NCBI GenBank assembly: GCA_021904315.1 | Contig: CM038910.1 | Span: 23,756,256-23,820,255, forward strand | Direction of reading: 5' to 3' | Length of the DNA: 64,000 nt | Origin: Sphagnum magellanicum | Lineage: Eukaryota; Streptophyta; Sphagnopsida; Sphagnales; Sphagnaceae | In this document: one piece after another, positions 1-12,429 of the stretch | Numbering within the stretch: the first letter of the stretch is position 1 | How the letters are laid out: every line of letters begins with the position of its first letter | Notes under the pieces: generated by a model | Seen by the model: the letters and a program-made list of their open reading frames with translations, nothing else | Databases searched by the model: none | Told to the model about the DNA's origin: nothing | Made by a program: the position numbers and the translations under genes

Positions 1-3000
1 CAATTTAATGTGTCATATTTATATTTGAACAAGTTAGTAATTTTTTTCATGTCTTTTGATTTATTAACATTTTCACATAAATTAAATCATTCACTTTGAA
101 TGTGTTAAATCCATTATTTATGAATTGCATTTTTAACTCACCATAATTTTTTGAAATGATTATATAAAAACTAGGTAGGTTTCACATTTACATTTGAATG
201 GGTTAATGATTAAGTCAAATGTTTATGCATGTAAAGTCTAGGATGCATGTAGACTTTAAATAATTTTTTCATATAGTAAATTATTGTACACTTATGTAAA
301 TTAGAATGTATGTTTTTTCATAATTTGTTTTAAGTAACATGGACAAGTTTTTTATTGTGAAGGTTCATGATGTCACATTAAAAACCTTTAGAAATAATCC
401 CAAAATTTTTCCCATTTTTTTCTCTTGGTGTATGAAAAAAATAATCAATGTTTCTTTAAAATTAATTTTTAATTATTAAAATTAAATTATTATTATTATT
501 ATTTACTAGAATAATAGATTTATAATAATAATAATAATAAAATAAATGAATGAATTATAAATGATGATCATATAATTATATTAATGAATTTTTTATCTTT
601 TCATTTTTTTAAATTTGTGGTATTCTTCAAGATCATCAATAACAAAATTTAATCATGTTTTGGCTACAAGTACTAAAACCCATTGTAAAATTATATCATT
701 AAAAAAATAAATTTTGTAATTTTTGTGAATTAAAAAAATATTTTGTTGATGTTGACGACTGTTTTTTTATGTTTGCAAAACAATGGAAATTCACCACCAA
801 AAAAAACATTCAGTTACGCCATTAATATTTATTTTAATATTTTCAAAACATTTATAGTGATTTCAAAGATTGAGCTTTAAAAAATTCAAATGAATTTGAT
901 GTTGGAAATGTTTATTTATTTAAAGTTGAAATTACTAGAATTATTTGTAAAAAAATATTCATCATAATTTATTTTTTTCAAATTTGTGATTTCAAAATTT
1001 TCAATTTTTTTTGGTTGTTTACATTTTTCCTTGAATTTGCACAATTTTCCCCAATTTTTTTCCAAACAAGAATTGCCAAATTAGGAAAATTTGAAACCAA
1101 TAAAAACATGTTGGTTAGGGGGGGGGGGGTTGTTAATCCAACTATTTATGTTATTTTTATTTTTACAAAGGAAATGAAAGTAAAATATATTCTTACATCA
1201 TTAAAAGAAAAAAATGTGATTAAATTTTTTTTGTAACTAATCATTTGTATTAGTGTATGATTCATATTGCTAAAAACATATGGTATTGAGAATTAAATGG
1301 TTATATCAATTACTTAATTATTATTATTTCTTGTGGTTAATTTTTGCCAATTTAAAAGGCAACGACATTAACAAAGGATTTTTTTGAAAGAAAAAAAATC
1401 AAAAATTTGTCAAATTTAAAATATACATCGTTAATTTTTTACAATAAATTGTAGTAGGTAATCATACTATTGAAGGATTCAAACAAGTTTCCAACTTCAC
1501 AACTTGTCTATAATTAAATAGGGCTAAATTTTTTAATGGATGATTGCCATTTTAGCAATATCACAAAAATAAATAAATAAACTTTGCACTTAATCAAATT
1601 GGGGAAAATAAAAACTTGCAATTCTTAAAAAACAAGACACATTTTACATAGTGAAAATAACATTGTCAAAGATTCAATGAATCCTTTTTTGAATTCACAT
1701 TAAATTCACAAAGATTGTAGGTCAATTTAAACAAAAAGACATTTGTAAATTTATTCATGACATGTTATTTTAAGCTTTTAAACCTTTTATATTTAATATT
1801 TATCAATTATAATAATATTTTAAAAATACATTATTGAATAAACTTCAAGATCATGTTTTCATTTGAAGCATTTGAATAAATTTTGAAACAAAAAATGTAT
1901 GTTAAAGTTTGAATTTCCTAAACAATTTCATGTCAAACATAATAAATTAAAGAATATCTTCATTATTAATAAAGTTTTGAAATGATTTGGTGGTCAAAAC
2001 TTTGGTATGCCAAGTCATGAGGTCTTGGGTTCAAACCTTGATGATTACATGCATCAATGCATATTGTATAAATGTTATACATGAACATGTATATCATGGC
2101 GAATGGTGTCAATTTTTTTAAACAAAACTGAAAAAATAAATATAATTTATGAATTCATAATTCAAAAAAAAAAACTTATTTTTTTTTTGAATTTTTGTAT
2201 GATGACGTGGTACTTTATTCACATCATATTAACTTAGGACATCATATATCCATGTCATAACTTTAAAATTAAAAATTATCTAGTGTCTAAAATGATTGAA
2301 AAACATTTCACTAAAATTGTCCTAATCAACTAATCCTTTTCTTACCATAATCATATAAGTTGCATGTTAGTCAATTTTGTCCTATTTATTAAAAACCTAA
2401 TGAATTTGGGTAGTGAAAAAGGACAAGATTTCTTCTTGTGGTCCAAAACCACCAATGGCATATGTTATTTAAGGTTAAGGTTTGATAGACCAAAATGTTG
2501 GTCAAGAATGTGACTAGAATGGGAGGGTCAAACCATTATGACCACCAACTAGGGCTAGACATGGGAATCTTAAATATGATGCAACAAAATACATGACATT
2601 TTGATCATCACATCATTAGAACTAGAATCAACATTTTGATGATGATCATAGAAAAATGAAAATGATGTCTACTTGCCATTTAACTGGAAGTGTTGATTTC
2701 AGATCTAATCCAACCCAATCAACCATATTTTGACAACCACGTCATGAGAAAAAAAATTCACCAAGACCACTAATGGGGGTTGTGGGTTAAGGAATGATTA
2801 GGTTAGAATTAAGAAAAAGATGATGGTCAAAAAAAGAATTTTGAACATTTAGACTAGTCACTGAAGTTAAGGGTTTGCATTTGAAACATGACCCAACAAA
2901 ATCATAACAATTTTGACCATTGCCATCATCCTATTTAGAATCAAGACCACCATAACCATTAAGACTGACTAAAGGAAATATGGGCAATGATATTCATATG

Positions 3001-3040
3001 GTTTAAAATTCTAAAAGCGTACATAATAAAAGTTCATATA
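1..3040. other. AT-rich intergenic DNA, no gene seen
   Basis: Very AT-rich sequence with homopolymer runs, ATT/AAT trinucleotide patches near 485-540 and a run of ten G near 1119-1128. No open frame here has recognisable protein similarity. A tRNA-like B-box lies near 2020-2040 and a weak direct repeat of about 0.2 kb covers roughly 2420-2640 and 2740-2960. Both are listed separately. Confidence 0.6.
1972..2045 (+). repeat. Possible tRNA-derived SINE head
   Basis: The segment contains GGTCTTGGGTTCAAACCTTG, which matches the RNA polymerase III B box (GGTTCRANNCC) in a setting typical of plant SINE heads. An A-box-like TGGTGGTCAAAACTTTGG lies about 35 bases upstream. It cannot fold as a full tRNA. 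AT-rich sequence follows, with no clear tail boundary. Similar heads lie near 26.8 kb and 39.95 kb. Confidence 0.35.
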
Positions 3041-3046
3041 CAAATC

Positions 3047-3345
3047 TCAAGTTTCAATATCAGATAATGAATCTAGTAAGTCATTGGCCATGATGCAAAA
3101 TTGTAGGCATTCCTCTAACTCAAATTTCAACCAAGCTTTAAAAGAAAGCCTTGGAAAAACTTGTATAACAATTGTGTGATGGTAAGAAGTATTGTTAAAT
3201 TTCACAATTTCTAAGGCTTTCCATGCCAAAGTTTCACCCGCAACCTTGAACCAAGCTTTGTTTACTCAATAATGACGCCATAACATGGACGGGTCCATGG
3301 GCAACCAAATGAATAAATGTTCAACAACAAAGTCATCCATCAAAG
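3047..3345 (-). pseudogene. F-box-like protein fragment (decayed)
   Basis: Read on the minus strand, this segment encodes LPPL...VV.H...LPM.PSM.WR....NKAW....GETLAWKALEIVKFNN, then a WLKFELEECLQF tail. This is the same arrangement as the fragment at 25,168-25,539. The first part fits the F-box consensus (L-x-hydrophobic, LP, then V-x-K-x-W). No intact frame covers the whole segment: the open part starts at MAWKALE (3229) and a frame change is needed to reach the F-box part. It could be a dead host F-box gene or a fragment carried by a transposon. The family assignment is inferred from pattern only. Confidence 0.45.
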
Positions 3346-5757
3346 GGGGTAATAAAAGGCCATGGCTCTCACGTAAAATTTCTTGGACCGGTTGAGTTAT
3401 AAAATTTTAGTAAATTTGTATAGAACTTGTAGAACTTGGCTTGTACAATTTCTAGTGTTCTTGGAGGTTTTAGGCCATTATCAATGGGTTTTGGGGTTGA
3501 AAAATGTTCATGAAACCTAGGTTTTAGGGGATCCGATTTAAAAAATTCCTTCAATGATTGGGCAAGCCATGAAGAGGTTAAGGTTTACAAAAGTTTGCAA
3601 AGTTTGAAAGCGACACACAAACTAAATGAGTAAACATTAAAAGTCACCACAATGAAAACAAAAACGTTTGGCACATGGTGAGGTCTTTTGGGTGACAATT
3701 GTAAAAAAACTTGGTTTTCATTGTAACTACTTGGTTCTAATTAAAACTAAGCCTCACTTGAGAAAAATGTTGAGGTAAAGTTGTTGGTGCTCTTGTTGCG
3801 GAACCAAACATAGGATGTAAGATGGATAGTTAGTGATGAAAGTGGGTTTCCTTTGCGATGCACTCTCCATGATGCATTGCTCTACAAATGTTTATGATGT
3901 AGATTCCCTTTTTCGGCGCCTATTTCCACAATGTTAAACCTTTTTTCCAAGCCTTGGTGTGGTTTGTTAACCTTTTGAGCTCAAAAAACCCTTGAAAAAT
4001 AAGTCTCAATGATAGAGGAAAGTGATATGTGAACCAAATGTGCCAGGTGACCGACTAGTTTCATGTTGAATTAATGACGAAAAACCAATTTCACCCCTCG
4101 TTAGGGCCCTTTGTTATTTTTGGGTGTTGAATTGGACATTATGACCGGTGAATTTGACAAACAAAACCTTTTGATGTCGAGTTTGTCGGAGTTACAAATA
4201 ACTTTATTGTTACATGGGTTTGTGTTTTTTGCACATGAATGTTGTGGATTTAAAACATGTACAATGCACATATAATAAAATGAAATATTTTCAATCACTT
4301 GAGAAATATTTCATTGTATTTAAACATGCATCATGTATGTTTTAAATGCTTAACATTCGTGTGCAAAAACACAAACTCATGAAAAATTGATTTTTGCACA
4401 ATTTTTCATTATTAAATTGTGGGATAGAAAGTTTGTGATTGACATTGTCATTCGAAAACCTTACCATGAGAAATTAATTGTCATGCCAAGATCTGATGGC
4501 CAAGATCCTTCCATTGCACCAAAAAAAAATGATGTGCCCTTAGAAAATGTGTAAGAGCCCACTCTAAAATATAAGATGACCTCCCAATATCAAGAGGGAT
4601 CTCAAGGCAGCTTTCCAATACACTAGGAAATTTCTAACAAGTTACTTGATTCATATAAGTTTATCATTCTACCATATTGAAAAATTGGGGAACTGCAGGT
4701 TTGAATTCTGTCTCACTGGTGGATTGTAAAGAGAGAGAATGCATGGAGTTTTTGATAGGTGTACATGATGATAGTATAGGCATGAGAAAAGCATGAAACA
4801 TGACTGGTTTTTCCTTTTCTTTTTGAACAAATTGAAAAGAAGCACTTGAGAATAATTTCCATGATACTTGATGGGTTGTTTGGTTTAGGTTCTAGACATT
4901 AAACATAAATTGCCAAATGAATCAAATATAACTCAGGGCATTTTATTGCATTCTTGGTTTGAATTACATGTAGCTACCATAAAAGTATAGCAATACTGTA
5001 TTCCTACTGCCATTTTGGGCTCGCCACTATCTTGTTAGACATCTGACATGGCTTGATGTGGTTTGTTGAAAACTTTTTGTTGACTAAGAGATGCTATACT
5101 CCATGTGCAGTGTTCATATTGCCGAACGTTACTCTTGCCCTTTGCCATATGTACTTATGTGTAGACCATTATTGGGGCCAAGTCATTTACATTTTACTCC
5201 CCAACACTAAGAACTCACAAACGCTATGACCCACAGCGAACACACCCTATCAATTTGCATCTAGTCATTGTGCTACTAAATCTATAGCTAGTTTATCAAA
5301 TTGACAATTGATGGCCTGAAATCATCAAAACCTCAAAGAAGGAAATCTTCCATTACAAACCTCACCTCAGATTCTGCAAACATCATGTCTGGACATGTTG
5401 TGGGACAACATGGTTACTATGCACTGACAATTGTCAGTTTGCCACCTTACAATACCTTGGCCAGATTTACAGCAAAGCCATTACGGTTATCAAGCTAGCT
5501 GTCCCTGTTTTTTTATGTCTTCATGCTCAGAGGGGTACAGCATACATTGTATATTGACAAGGGCATTACCAAGGCTCAAACTCCTGTTGAAAGATGGCAA
5601 TCTTGCCACCCACTTTAGAAGCTTGAGACTTAAACTACAAGACAATCCTGAGCAATGGAGTAAAAACAACCTTGCTGAGACAAATAGCCAGACCCAAACA
5701 AAGAGAAATCCCCTAGGGAGCAGTATAAGCCTGACTGGATAATGCTATATTAGAGAT
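3346..5757. other. Intergenic DNA, no gene identified
   Basis: AT-rich to about 4.9 kb, then more balanced toward the 3' end of the Claspin-like gene. The minus-strand frame at 3369-3554 may be an upstream remnant of the F-box-like fragment. The plus-strand frames at 5301-5742 show no known domain and lie just downstream of the minus-strand gene. I regard them as chance or UTR-antisense frames. Confidence 0.5.
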
Positions 5758-8700
5758 TCAAGACCCACGGGTTCCACGGATTGATCTTGATGATTTGAAA
5801 GCAAAAACAGATAAGTTGTGTGTCACCTTGCTTTGACTCTTAATTGGGGATCTTGACTTTTTCTGAAGAGCTTTGTTGAGGTCAGCTGCCTGGCGTCTTA
5901 GAAGATCAAAGAGGGAAGGGCTGCATTCAGAGTTCCCTTGCAATGGCTTTGTTACTTCTTTTTTTGAATGCCCTGACAAATTGCTTTGACTCTCTTGTAT
6001 AACCTGCAATACAACCAATTCAAGTCTAGTTAAACCTTTCTAAAGTACGACCTTTCTGCTAAATCACAATATTTTATCTCTTGCACAGATTGTAGTAGTA
6101 AACTTGGCAAGTATACCTTTGCTTCATTAGCTGGCTGCTCTTCCTTAGCTGGCTGTGTGACAAGGCCATGGCTGCTATTGCTGTCATCTCGTCCAAACAC
6201 AAAAGAGCGGGAGCCTCCTGATCCTCCTTGCTTGTGTGAAGCAGTTGGCAGGGATGTTGAAGTTGATCGCCCCAAAAAAGATGGCTGAGATAATTTTGGC
6301 CCATAAATCAAGTCAGAAGAGTGTACTCTGAATACATTCCTTTGTTTTATTTTATGATGCAATTCACAAATATTCTTAAACTAATCACAATTGGACAACC
6401 ATTCCTCAGGGAACGATACATGCAGGTATGATTAAAGGCCAGGATTGACTGTAACAAAAGAGGCAGTTTGAAGAAACTATTCCAAAGTACTGTAGAGACT
6501 AGCACTGCTGATCCAGTATAGAAAGCTCCAATGTAGATATCAGGGCTCAAGAGAGGGGAAATTGTGTATTAATTTTGGCAAGAAAGAACATTACCTTTGA
6601 AACAAGAGAAGAAATATTGTTCCCAATCCCCCGCACTTCACTATGACCTGGCCAGCACAATGCCAAGTATCATATTGATGATGCTCTGACAGGAGGCAAC
6701 TGCCCTACTTAAACTGGAATCAGGAATCAAGGAAAAGCAAAGCACTTTCAAGGATACATGCCAGTTCACAGATCACCCACTTTCACCTTGGTCAGTTGAC
6801 ACTTCATAACAATGCACCAAACCTTGTGCTCAAGATAGAATGGAAGGCTGATAACATTTTACAGGCCCAAGGAACCAAAGCACACCTAAGTTAGCTTTTC
6901 CTTTAACAGAAGTAACATTCACTTTGTTGATGAGGCCAAAAACTTCCCTTGAGCTTTCATCCTCAGCAGGTGATAGGAAAGAAAGCTGCTCCTCCTGTCA
7001 CAATACCAAACATTAAACCTTTTGGATTCAGCTTTATTCCCAAAGACTGGGACCTCTCAATCAGGTGGTGAACTTTGCTGTTCTGTGAGCTGTCTACTCA
7101 AGCCATAAATTTCCTCATTTCCAGTTCCTTCTTTCTGAAGAAGTTTAGAGTTTGTGGCAAGTGCAAGGGACAAGGTTAGACCCCCCAAGATTGGTGGGCA
7201 CTTCACAAAGCTGCCTGCTTACTGTGGGTAAGACCAACACTACTGTGAATCATGTGGAATGGCAATGACAGAAAAAGCTAGCTTCAGTCCTGGTTTATGG
7301 GCTTGTACATCCCTTAGAACAAATGTGGACTCCTCTAGTGTGTACTGAGATCTAACAGCCCCATGTACAAAAAAGTACTAAGATACAACACTGTGACACA
7401 GCTCGGCAAGCATACACAGAAAGTACCATAATATCAAATTTATTGGCCCACCTATAGCAACAAGATGAAGCAATTTCACCAAGCAGAAATGTGGGAAAAT
7501 CAGAAGAGCACACTCACAGATTCTTCCAAGAGACGCTGCCGGAGAATTTCTCTGTCATGCTCTTCATCATCCAACTGGTCATTGACTTCCAGGCTGCATC
7601 TTTCCCAGTCATACAAATCATCTAAGCTCTTGGTTTCTCTTTCTTTCCTTTTGTGATTACTTGGTGACCCAAGGAAACTGCTTTCCACCAAATCATCCTC
7701 AGGGGCAGACTCTTCAACAAGTTCCTCATCTGGATCCTCCTTGTCTTTGTCATTCTGATCGGAATCTGAATCATGAAGCCAATCCTCCTCATCCAGACAA
7801 CTGACTACTCGATCCCGACCTTTCCATCTTGAACCTCTTCCTGTCTTCAGTCGCTCCATGATATCTTCTGTAAGTTCAGCATCCTGCAAATTTTGGCACC
7901 AAGATTATTTTGGTAACAAGCTCTGGGACCAAAAAACAGAAGTTCCATGGTATACAGAGTTATGCTGAGAGAAAAACAGTGAGAAAAGAACTGTCCATGC
8001 CTGCTGTTGAAGCCATTTGCGATGCAGAGCTGCACGGCGACTTTGATCACCAACTTTTTCTTCCTGAGTACTTGCAATGAGGTCCCGGAACTCCTCTTCA
8101 TCTGCCACAGCCTCTTCCTCCTCTACATTTTCTGCCAGAAGATCTTCATCTTCATCCTCAGCCTCATCATCAATCAATGCCCTTACATGAGTAGCTGTTA
8201 TGTATATCTGTTGCTCATCTATGTGCCTAAGAGATAAGTGATCTTTCTCTTTGTTGCTTCCTCCATCAGAACATCTGGAACCAAGGAACAAAAAGGCTGT
8301 GCATCAGTCAAGAAGGAAGAGAGACCTCACTCAAGAGATATTTCATAGGTGTAGCTTTCTAGGCAAAAGTTGAGGAAACAAGGCAAGAGTTGGCTTAAAT
8401 GCTTTTGCTAAGGCATTCCACCATGGAGTCTAGTGTGTCAAAGGTCATAAGTGAAGAATGGGAGTACAATTGAATGATCAGACCTTGGCATGTGTGCTGC
8501 AACAGAGTCCAGCACTCAAGGGAATGGAAATCTGGAAAGAAAGAGGGCTATAGGGCATATTGCAATGAGATCAAAAGGAACAAGAATAGAAAGAGGATGT
8601 CAAAACTTCAGAAATACAGACTTGGAGGAGAAAAAGATGATAAGGGAGTTTTGGTAGAAAGCAATACCTAGGAACCAGGTTTTCATCCAGGGGTTTCATT

Positions 8701-11700
8701 GGGCTCTTCTCAATCTCTGAGCTGAGCTGTGAGTAGCATAGAAGATCCTACCAAAGCCCAAAAACACACCAGATTGTGATATTAGAGCAGTTGTCTGTCT
8801 GAGACAACACTTGCAAAGATACACTCAAATAATTGATCTTAACTACTTGAATCAAGAAATTGCTTGTAGAAATTGCAAAAGACATGCCAGAGTACACCTA
8901 TACTGCCAGGCTCAAGATTGCAATAGGGAGTTCTAACCTGAGAGTCTATTATCTGTGCACTATGAACAGTCCCCCCATTTGGTAAGCTTATCCTCCTTGA
9001 TATCTGATTGTGTGCATATCCAAATAAAGAGAAAGGAATGACAATGTCAAACCCAATCTACCAGCAAAGAAAATACACTGAATGAATAGGACACCATAAT
9101 TCTTTGTCCTGTACAATTATTCCTGGCATTTGACACCATGTCAACTGGCCAGATACATTTATCAACTCTCTAATCTTCTTGAGAAATAACATCACATCAA
9201 GTTTCAAACACTCAAGGTCACTCTGGAGTCCTGTACACATACCAACTCTGAATGAAGATGATTGGTCTCAATCTCAGGTGTTCCTGGAAGATTGTCATGA
9301 TCATTTGTTGCATCGTCAACTGCATGCACGTTCTCCACAGCCTGTTGATCCCCATTTTGAACTAGATGAAAACCCTCCCACAGATGTGATATGTCTAGCA
9401 AGTTCAAATCAGAGACCCTTCTACTTGAAGCTACAACCAGTACAACACTGGGCCAAACAAGAGCATGGCATAGTCCAGTCACAATGACCAATCACTTTCA
9501 CTTTGTTTGATCAACCAGTTCCCAGGATAATTAAGATCAAGCCATGTGAATTCTTGCAGCCACAACCAAATTTGTACAGTTGAGACACCTCCTTTGATCA
9601 TAGACATGCATAGCAATGTTTTACAAAATCTCACCACTCCAAAGAGCAGTTCCAAACATTGATGCTCATTGTCCTGATGCATCAATTTTCATCAAAAATG
9701 GAGATTGCAGAAGTGCAGTTTCTATCAGAAGCACTTTTCCTTCCAAGTACGACTTAAACCAAAATTTGCAAGGGGTTTGTTTGCACATTTCCTCCTTGAG
9801 GAGCTACCTTGAGCTTATCAACCAGAATCTCCAGCAAAAGTTTGGATTCTTTTCAATGAGACTCACACAATACTTGCAATGAATGAGCAGATTGGCAGGG
9901 TTTAAATGAGCTCAGCACTGACCACTGGAGGTAGCTGAACAACTTCAAGGTTTGGTAGGACAACATTTTCATCCATCTGTGGAGTACGAGGAATGGCCTC
10001 CAACTCCACTTCCACATCCTCATCAAGGATGAAATTCACATTTGAGCTCCCTTGATTATTGAGGGCATTGTCCATTTCTTTGCTTGCTACAATAAAGTTG
10101 GGTTCTTTAACAGCTTCTTGTGAAGTATATGATTCTCCAACACTGACAAAACGAACAAAAAACATCAGCAAGCACGTGAACTTTAGTTAATAAGTTCACT
10201 ATGTGCACACAAAGCAGTTAATTTTCCTTTCCACAAGTGCACAAGAAACTTCCAATTTGAAGCAGCAGTCACAGGCATGAAAATTGATAACATGTCAAAG
10301 AGTCCAACAGCTGGCATACTACTGTGGAGGTGGAGATCAACTGATATTCAGTGGCAGGTCTCCTATATTTCAAGCTGAAGAAATGTGTTGCTTACCTGCA
10401 CCCTAGCTCCAAACGTCTTTTCTTGATTTTCTCAAGCACACTCAATACAGGTTTCCATACTGGTGCTGGAGCTGTGAATGCCACCTTTGACTCTGTAACA
10501 TCCAAAGCACACAAATCTCCAATTCAGAGTTGAATTCCCAAAGAACAGTCTACAGGTGAGACAGAGCCACAGTGCAATTAGAATACAATGCAAGAGCCTC
10601 CATACAAAATAAAATGTAACCCTTCCCTAAGTTGGTGGTTAAGAAAGAAAAAGATTAGAAAAGACATTACCTTATTCACTTTGAGCTTGCAATATTGCAG
10701 GATAGAGTACCACATGAGAGTACAAGATGGAACATCAACTCATATTGCAGACACAATTCTACCTAGGCATATCATGTTTTCTCCACACATCTAGAAGCTT
10801 AAAGGATCAAACTGCATACTGCAAAGTCATATATAAGCCATCTAAAGAACAGATCATGGGAGTCTTCTAAAAGGTGAGCTTTCACCTCGCAATAGCCTCT
10901 GTGACTCTGCATGCAATTCCTCACAAGCTCTCCTTTCTTCTTTCTTTCCCTGTATTGCAACAAACACCATTCTCCCAAAACAGAACCTCAGAGTTCTCAA
11001 AATATATTAAAGTTTCAAGTTTTTTCTGAATGATGGCAGATGCAAAACAGATGGAATGGAGAAGTTGTTTTTTCCCCTAAATGATAGCAGCTGCAAAACA
11101 GAGTTTGTTTTGATGAGTGTGGTCATCAATAACTGCCATTGCAAATGGAATGCCCCATAACATCACTCTAGAGCATGGTGGGAAATTCTTGCACTGACAT
11201 TTCTTGAGATTTAATGAGTCTTGAAACCTCCAAAACATGGATTGGCACATTCGACCTCTCAGAATAGTTTCCTTTTCAACCACAAGATCATGCAAGAATA
11301 CAGAAGCTGCTGTACCCTAAACTCTTGGAGCAGACTTAAGCCCAAAGTAGTACCCGTTTCTTCTTGCTGGCTGTAGTTTCAATCTCAGCTGAAGACGCTT
11401 TTGTTGTTCCCTCCTCAGCAGACTTGTTCTTCTTCGAAGTGTCATCTGAACCACCCAGACCCGCCACCAACTTCCTTGCCTTCTCGAGCATATTCTCTTC
11501 CGGGTCAAGAGATGTTTCCGCTTCATTAGCAGCAGCAGTAGCTGGAAGCTCAGCGTCAACAGAAGATTTGGTTTCAGAATCAAAAGTCCTCAATCCTTCC
11601 TCATCCCATTCAGGCGCTTTGAAAGATGGTATTCTCGAGGACCTAATCCCGCCATTGGACCTCTTCTGCTTCGTCTTACTTGGAGCGGGAGGCTCGTCAG

Positions 11701-12193
11701 TGTTGGAAAGCCGAGCTTCTCGCACCTCCTCATCGTCATCCCCCACTTCCTCTTCCATACTGTCCGCCTCTGCAGGATGATCCACAACCGGAGGAACCAC
11801 AACAACAACCCGTTCTTCTCGAATTGACTCTCTCGCCATATCAACCACAGCTGTCTTGATCTTCGTCTGCACAACAACAGACTTCTTCCTCTTCGTGTGC
11901 GAAGCAGAAACGATACCATCTCCTCCTTCATTCTCTTTCCCTCCAGCAGCAGCATCTCGTTTACCAAACCTTTTCAGAATCTCCTCAGCGGAATCAATTC
12001 GGGTCCTATTCTCACCTCCGAACTGCACAGGTGACGACTTCATTTTGGCGCCATTGCACAATGCGTCGTCGTCGCGCCCTTCCGCGGCCTCTTCTTCACA
12101 AGACTTCACCTTCCTCAACCGCTTCAACTTTCTCGTTCCCACTGCCTCCAATCTGTCATCAGGCAATATTGTGGCCACATCCGCGTCCGCCAT
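5758..12193 (-). CDS. Claspin/MRC1-like replication checkpoint adaptor, 13 exons
   Basis: Predicted exons on the minus strand: 12193-11354, 10949-10886, 10492-10396, 10142-9919, 9394-9243, 9003-8938, 8726-8668, 8274-8001, 7883-7518, 6994-6886, 6635-6595, 6284-6117 and 6003-5758. They join in frame to about 901 residues. The best evidence is the MRC1-type block at about residues 535-625: RALIDDEAEDEDEDLL, then EEEFRDLIAST, RRAALHRKWLQQQ, DAELTEDIMERLK and DEEDWLHD. A LLRE...KPVLSVLEKIKKRRLEL segment (about 295-330) and SRSFVFGRDD near the C-terminus also fit. The family links the replication fork to checkpoint kinase activation in the nucleus. The protein is highly acidic, with basic patches and no membrane segments. 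The start is the first ATG of the long 280-codon first exon, with a CpG-rich 5' flank. The exon 4/5 boundary (9919/9394) and the exon 8 donor are the least certain. Family call firm; some splice sites tentative. Confidence 0.82.
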
Positions 12194-12246
12194 AGCTCGG
12201 TCTCGATCGTCTCTTCTCTCTCACAACTGGCTCAAGAGAAATGAGA

Positions 12247-12368
12247 GTTCTTGTGTACAAGAATTCGCGCGGAAGGACCTCGACGTTCTTGTGCACAATG
12301 GTGTGCGCGCGGAAGGACCTCGGCGTTCTTGTGCACAACGAGGGTTTGCGCGCGGAAGGACATAGACG
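12247..12368. repeat. Three-unit tandem repeat in the Claspin-like 5' flank
   Basis: Units of 38-43 bp start at 12247, 12285 and 12325. Each opens with GTTCTTGTG, carries GTACA or GTGCAC, and contains GCGCGGAAGGAC. The repeat lies 54-175 bp upstream of the predicted ATG at 12193, so it is in the 5' UTR or core promoter. It is CpG-rich, unlike the surrounding genome. Confidence 0.85.
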
Positions 12369-12417
12369 CATCATAGCCATCCGTGAGGCTGATTGCGGGA
12401 TCCAGGCCGTTGATTAC

Positions 12418-12425
12418 TTTCCCGC
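12418..12425 (+). promoter_or_regulatory. E2F-type site TTTCCCGC upstream of the Claspin-like gene
   Basis: TTTCCCGC matches the plant E2F consensus TTTSSCGS exactly. It lies about 225 bp upstream of the start codon. A second weaker core (GCGGGA, 12395-12400) is 20 bp nearer the gene. S-phase genes of plants commonly carry such sites, and a Claspin homologue would be a natural target. Functional use is inferred. Confidence 0.6.
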
Positions 12426-12429
12426 GGCA

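Noticed and set aside
11336-11967. Long alternative frames on both strands over exon 1 of the Claspin-like gene
   Set aside because: They are shadows of the real 280-codon exon, Arg/Leu- or Ser-rich and without domains.
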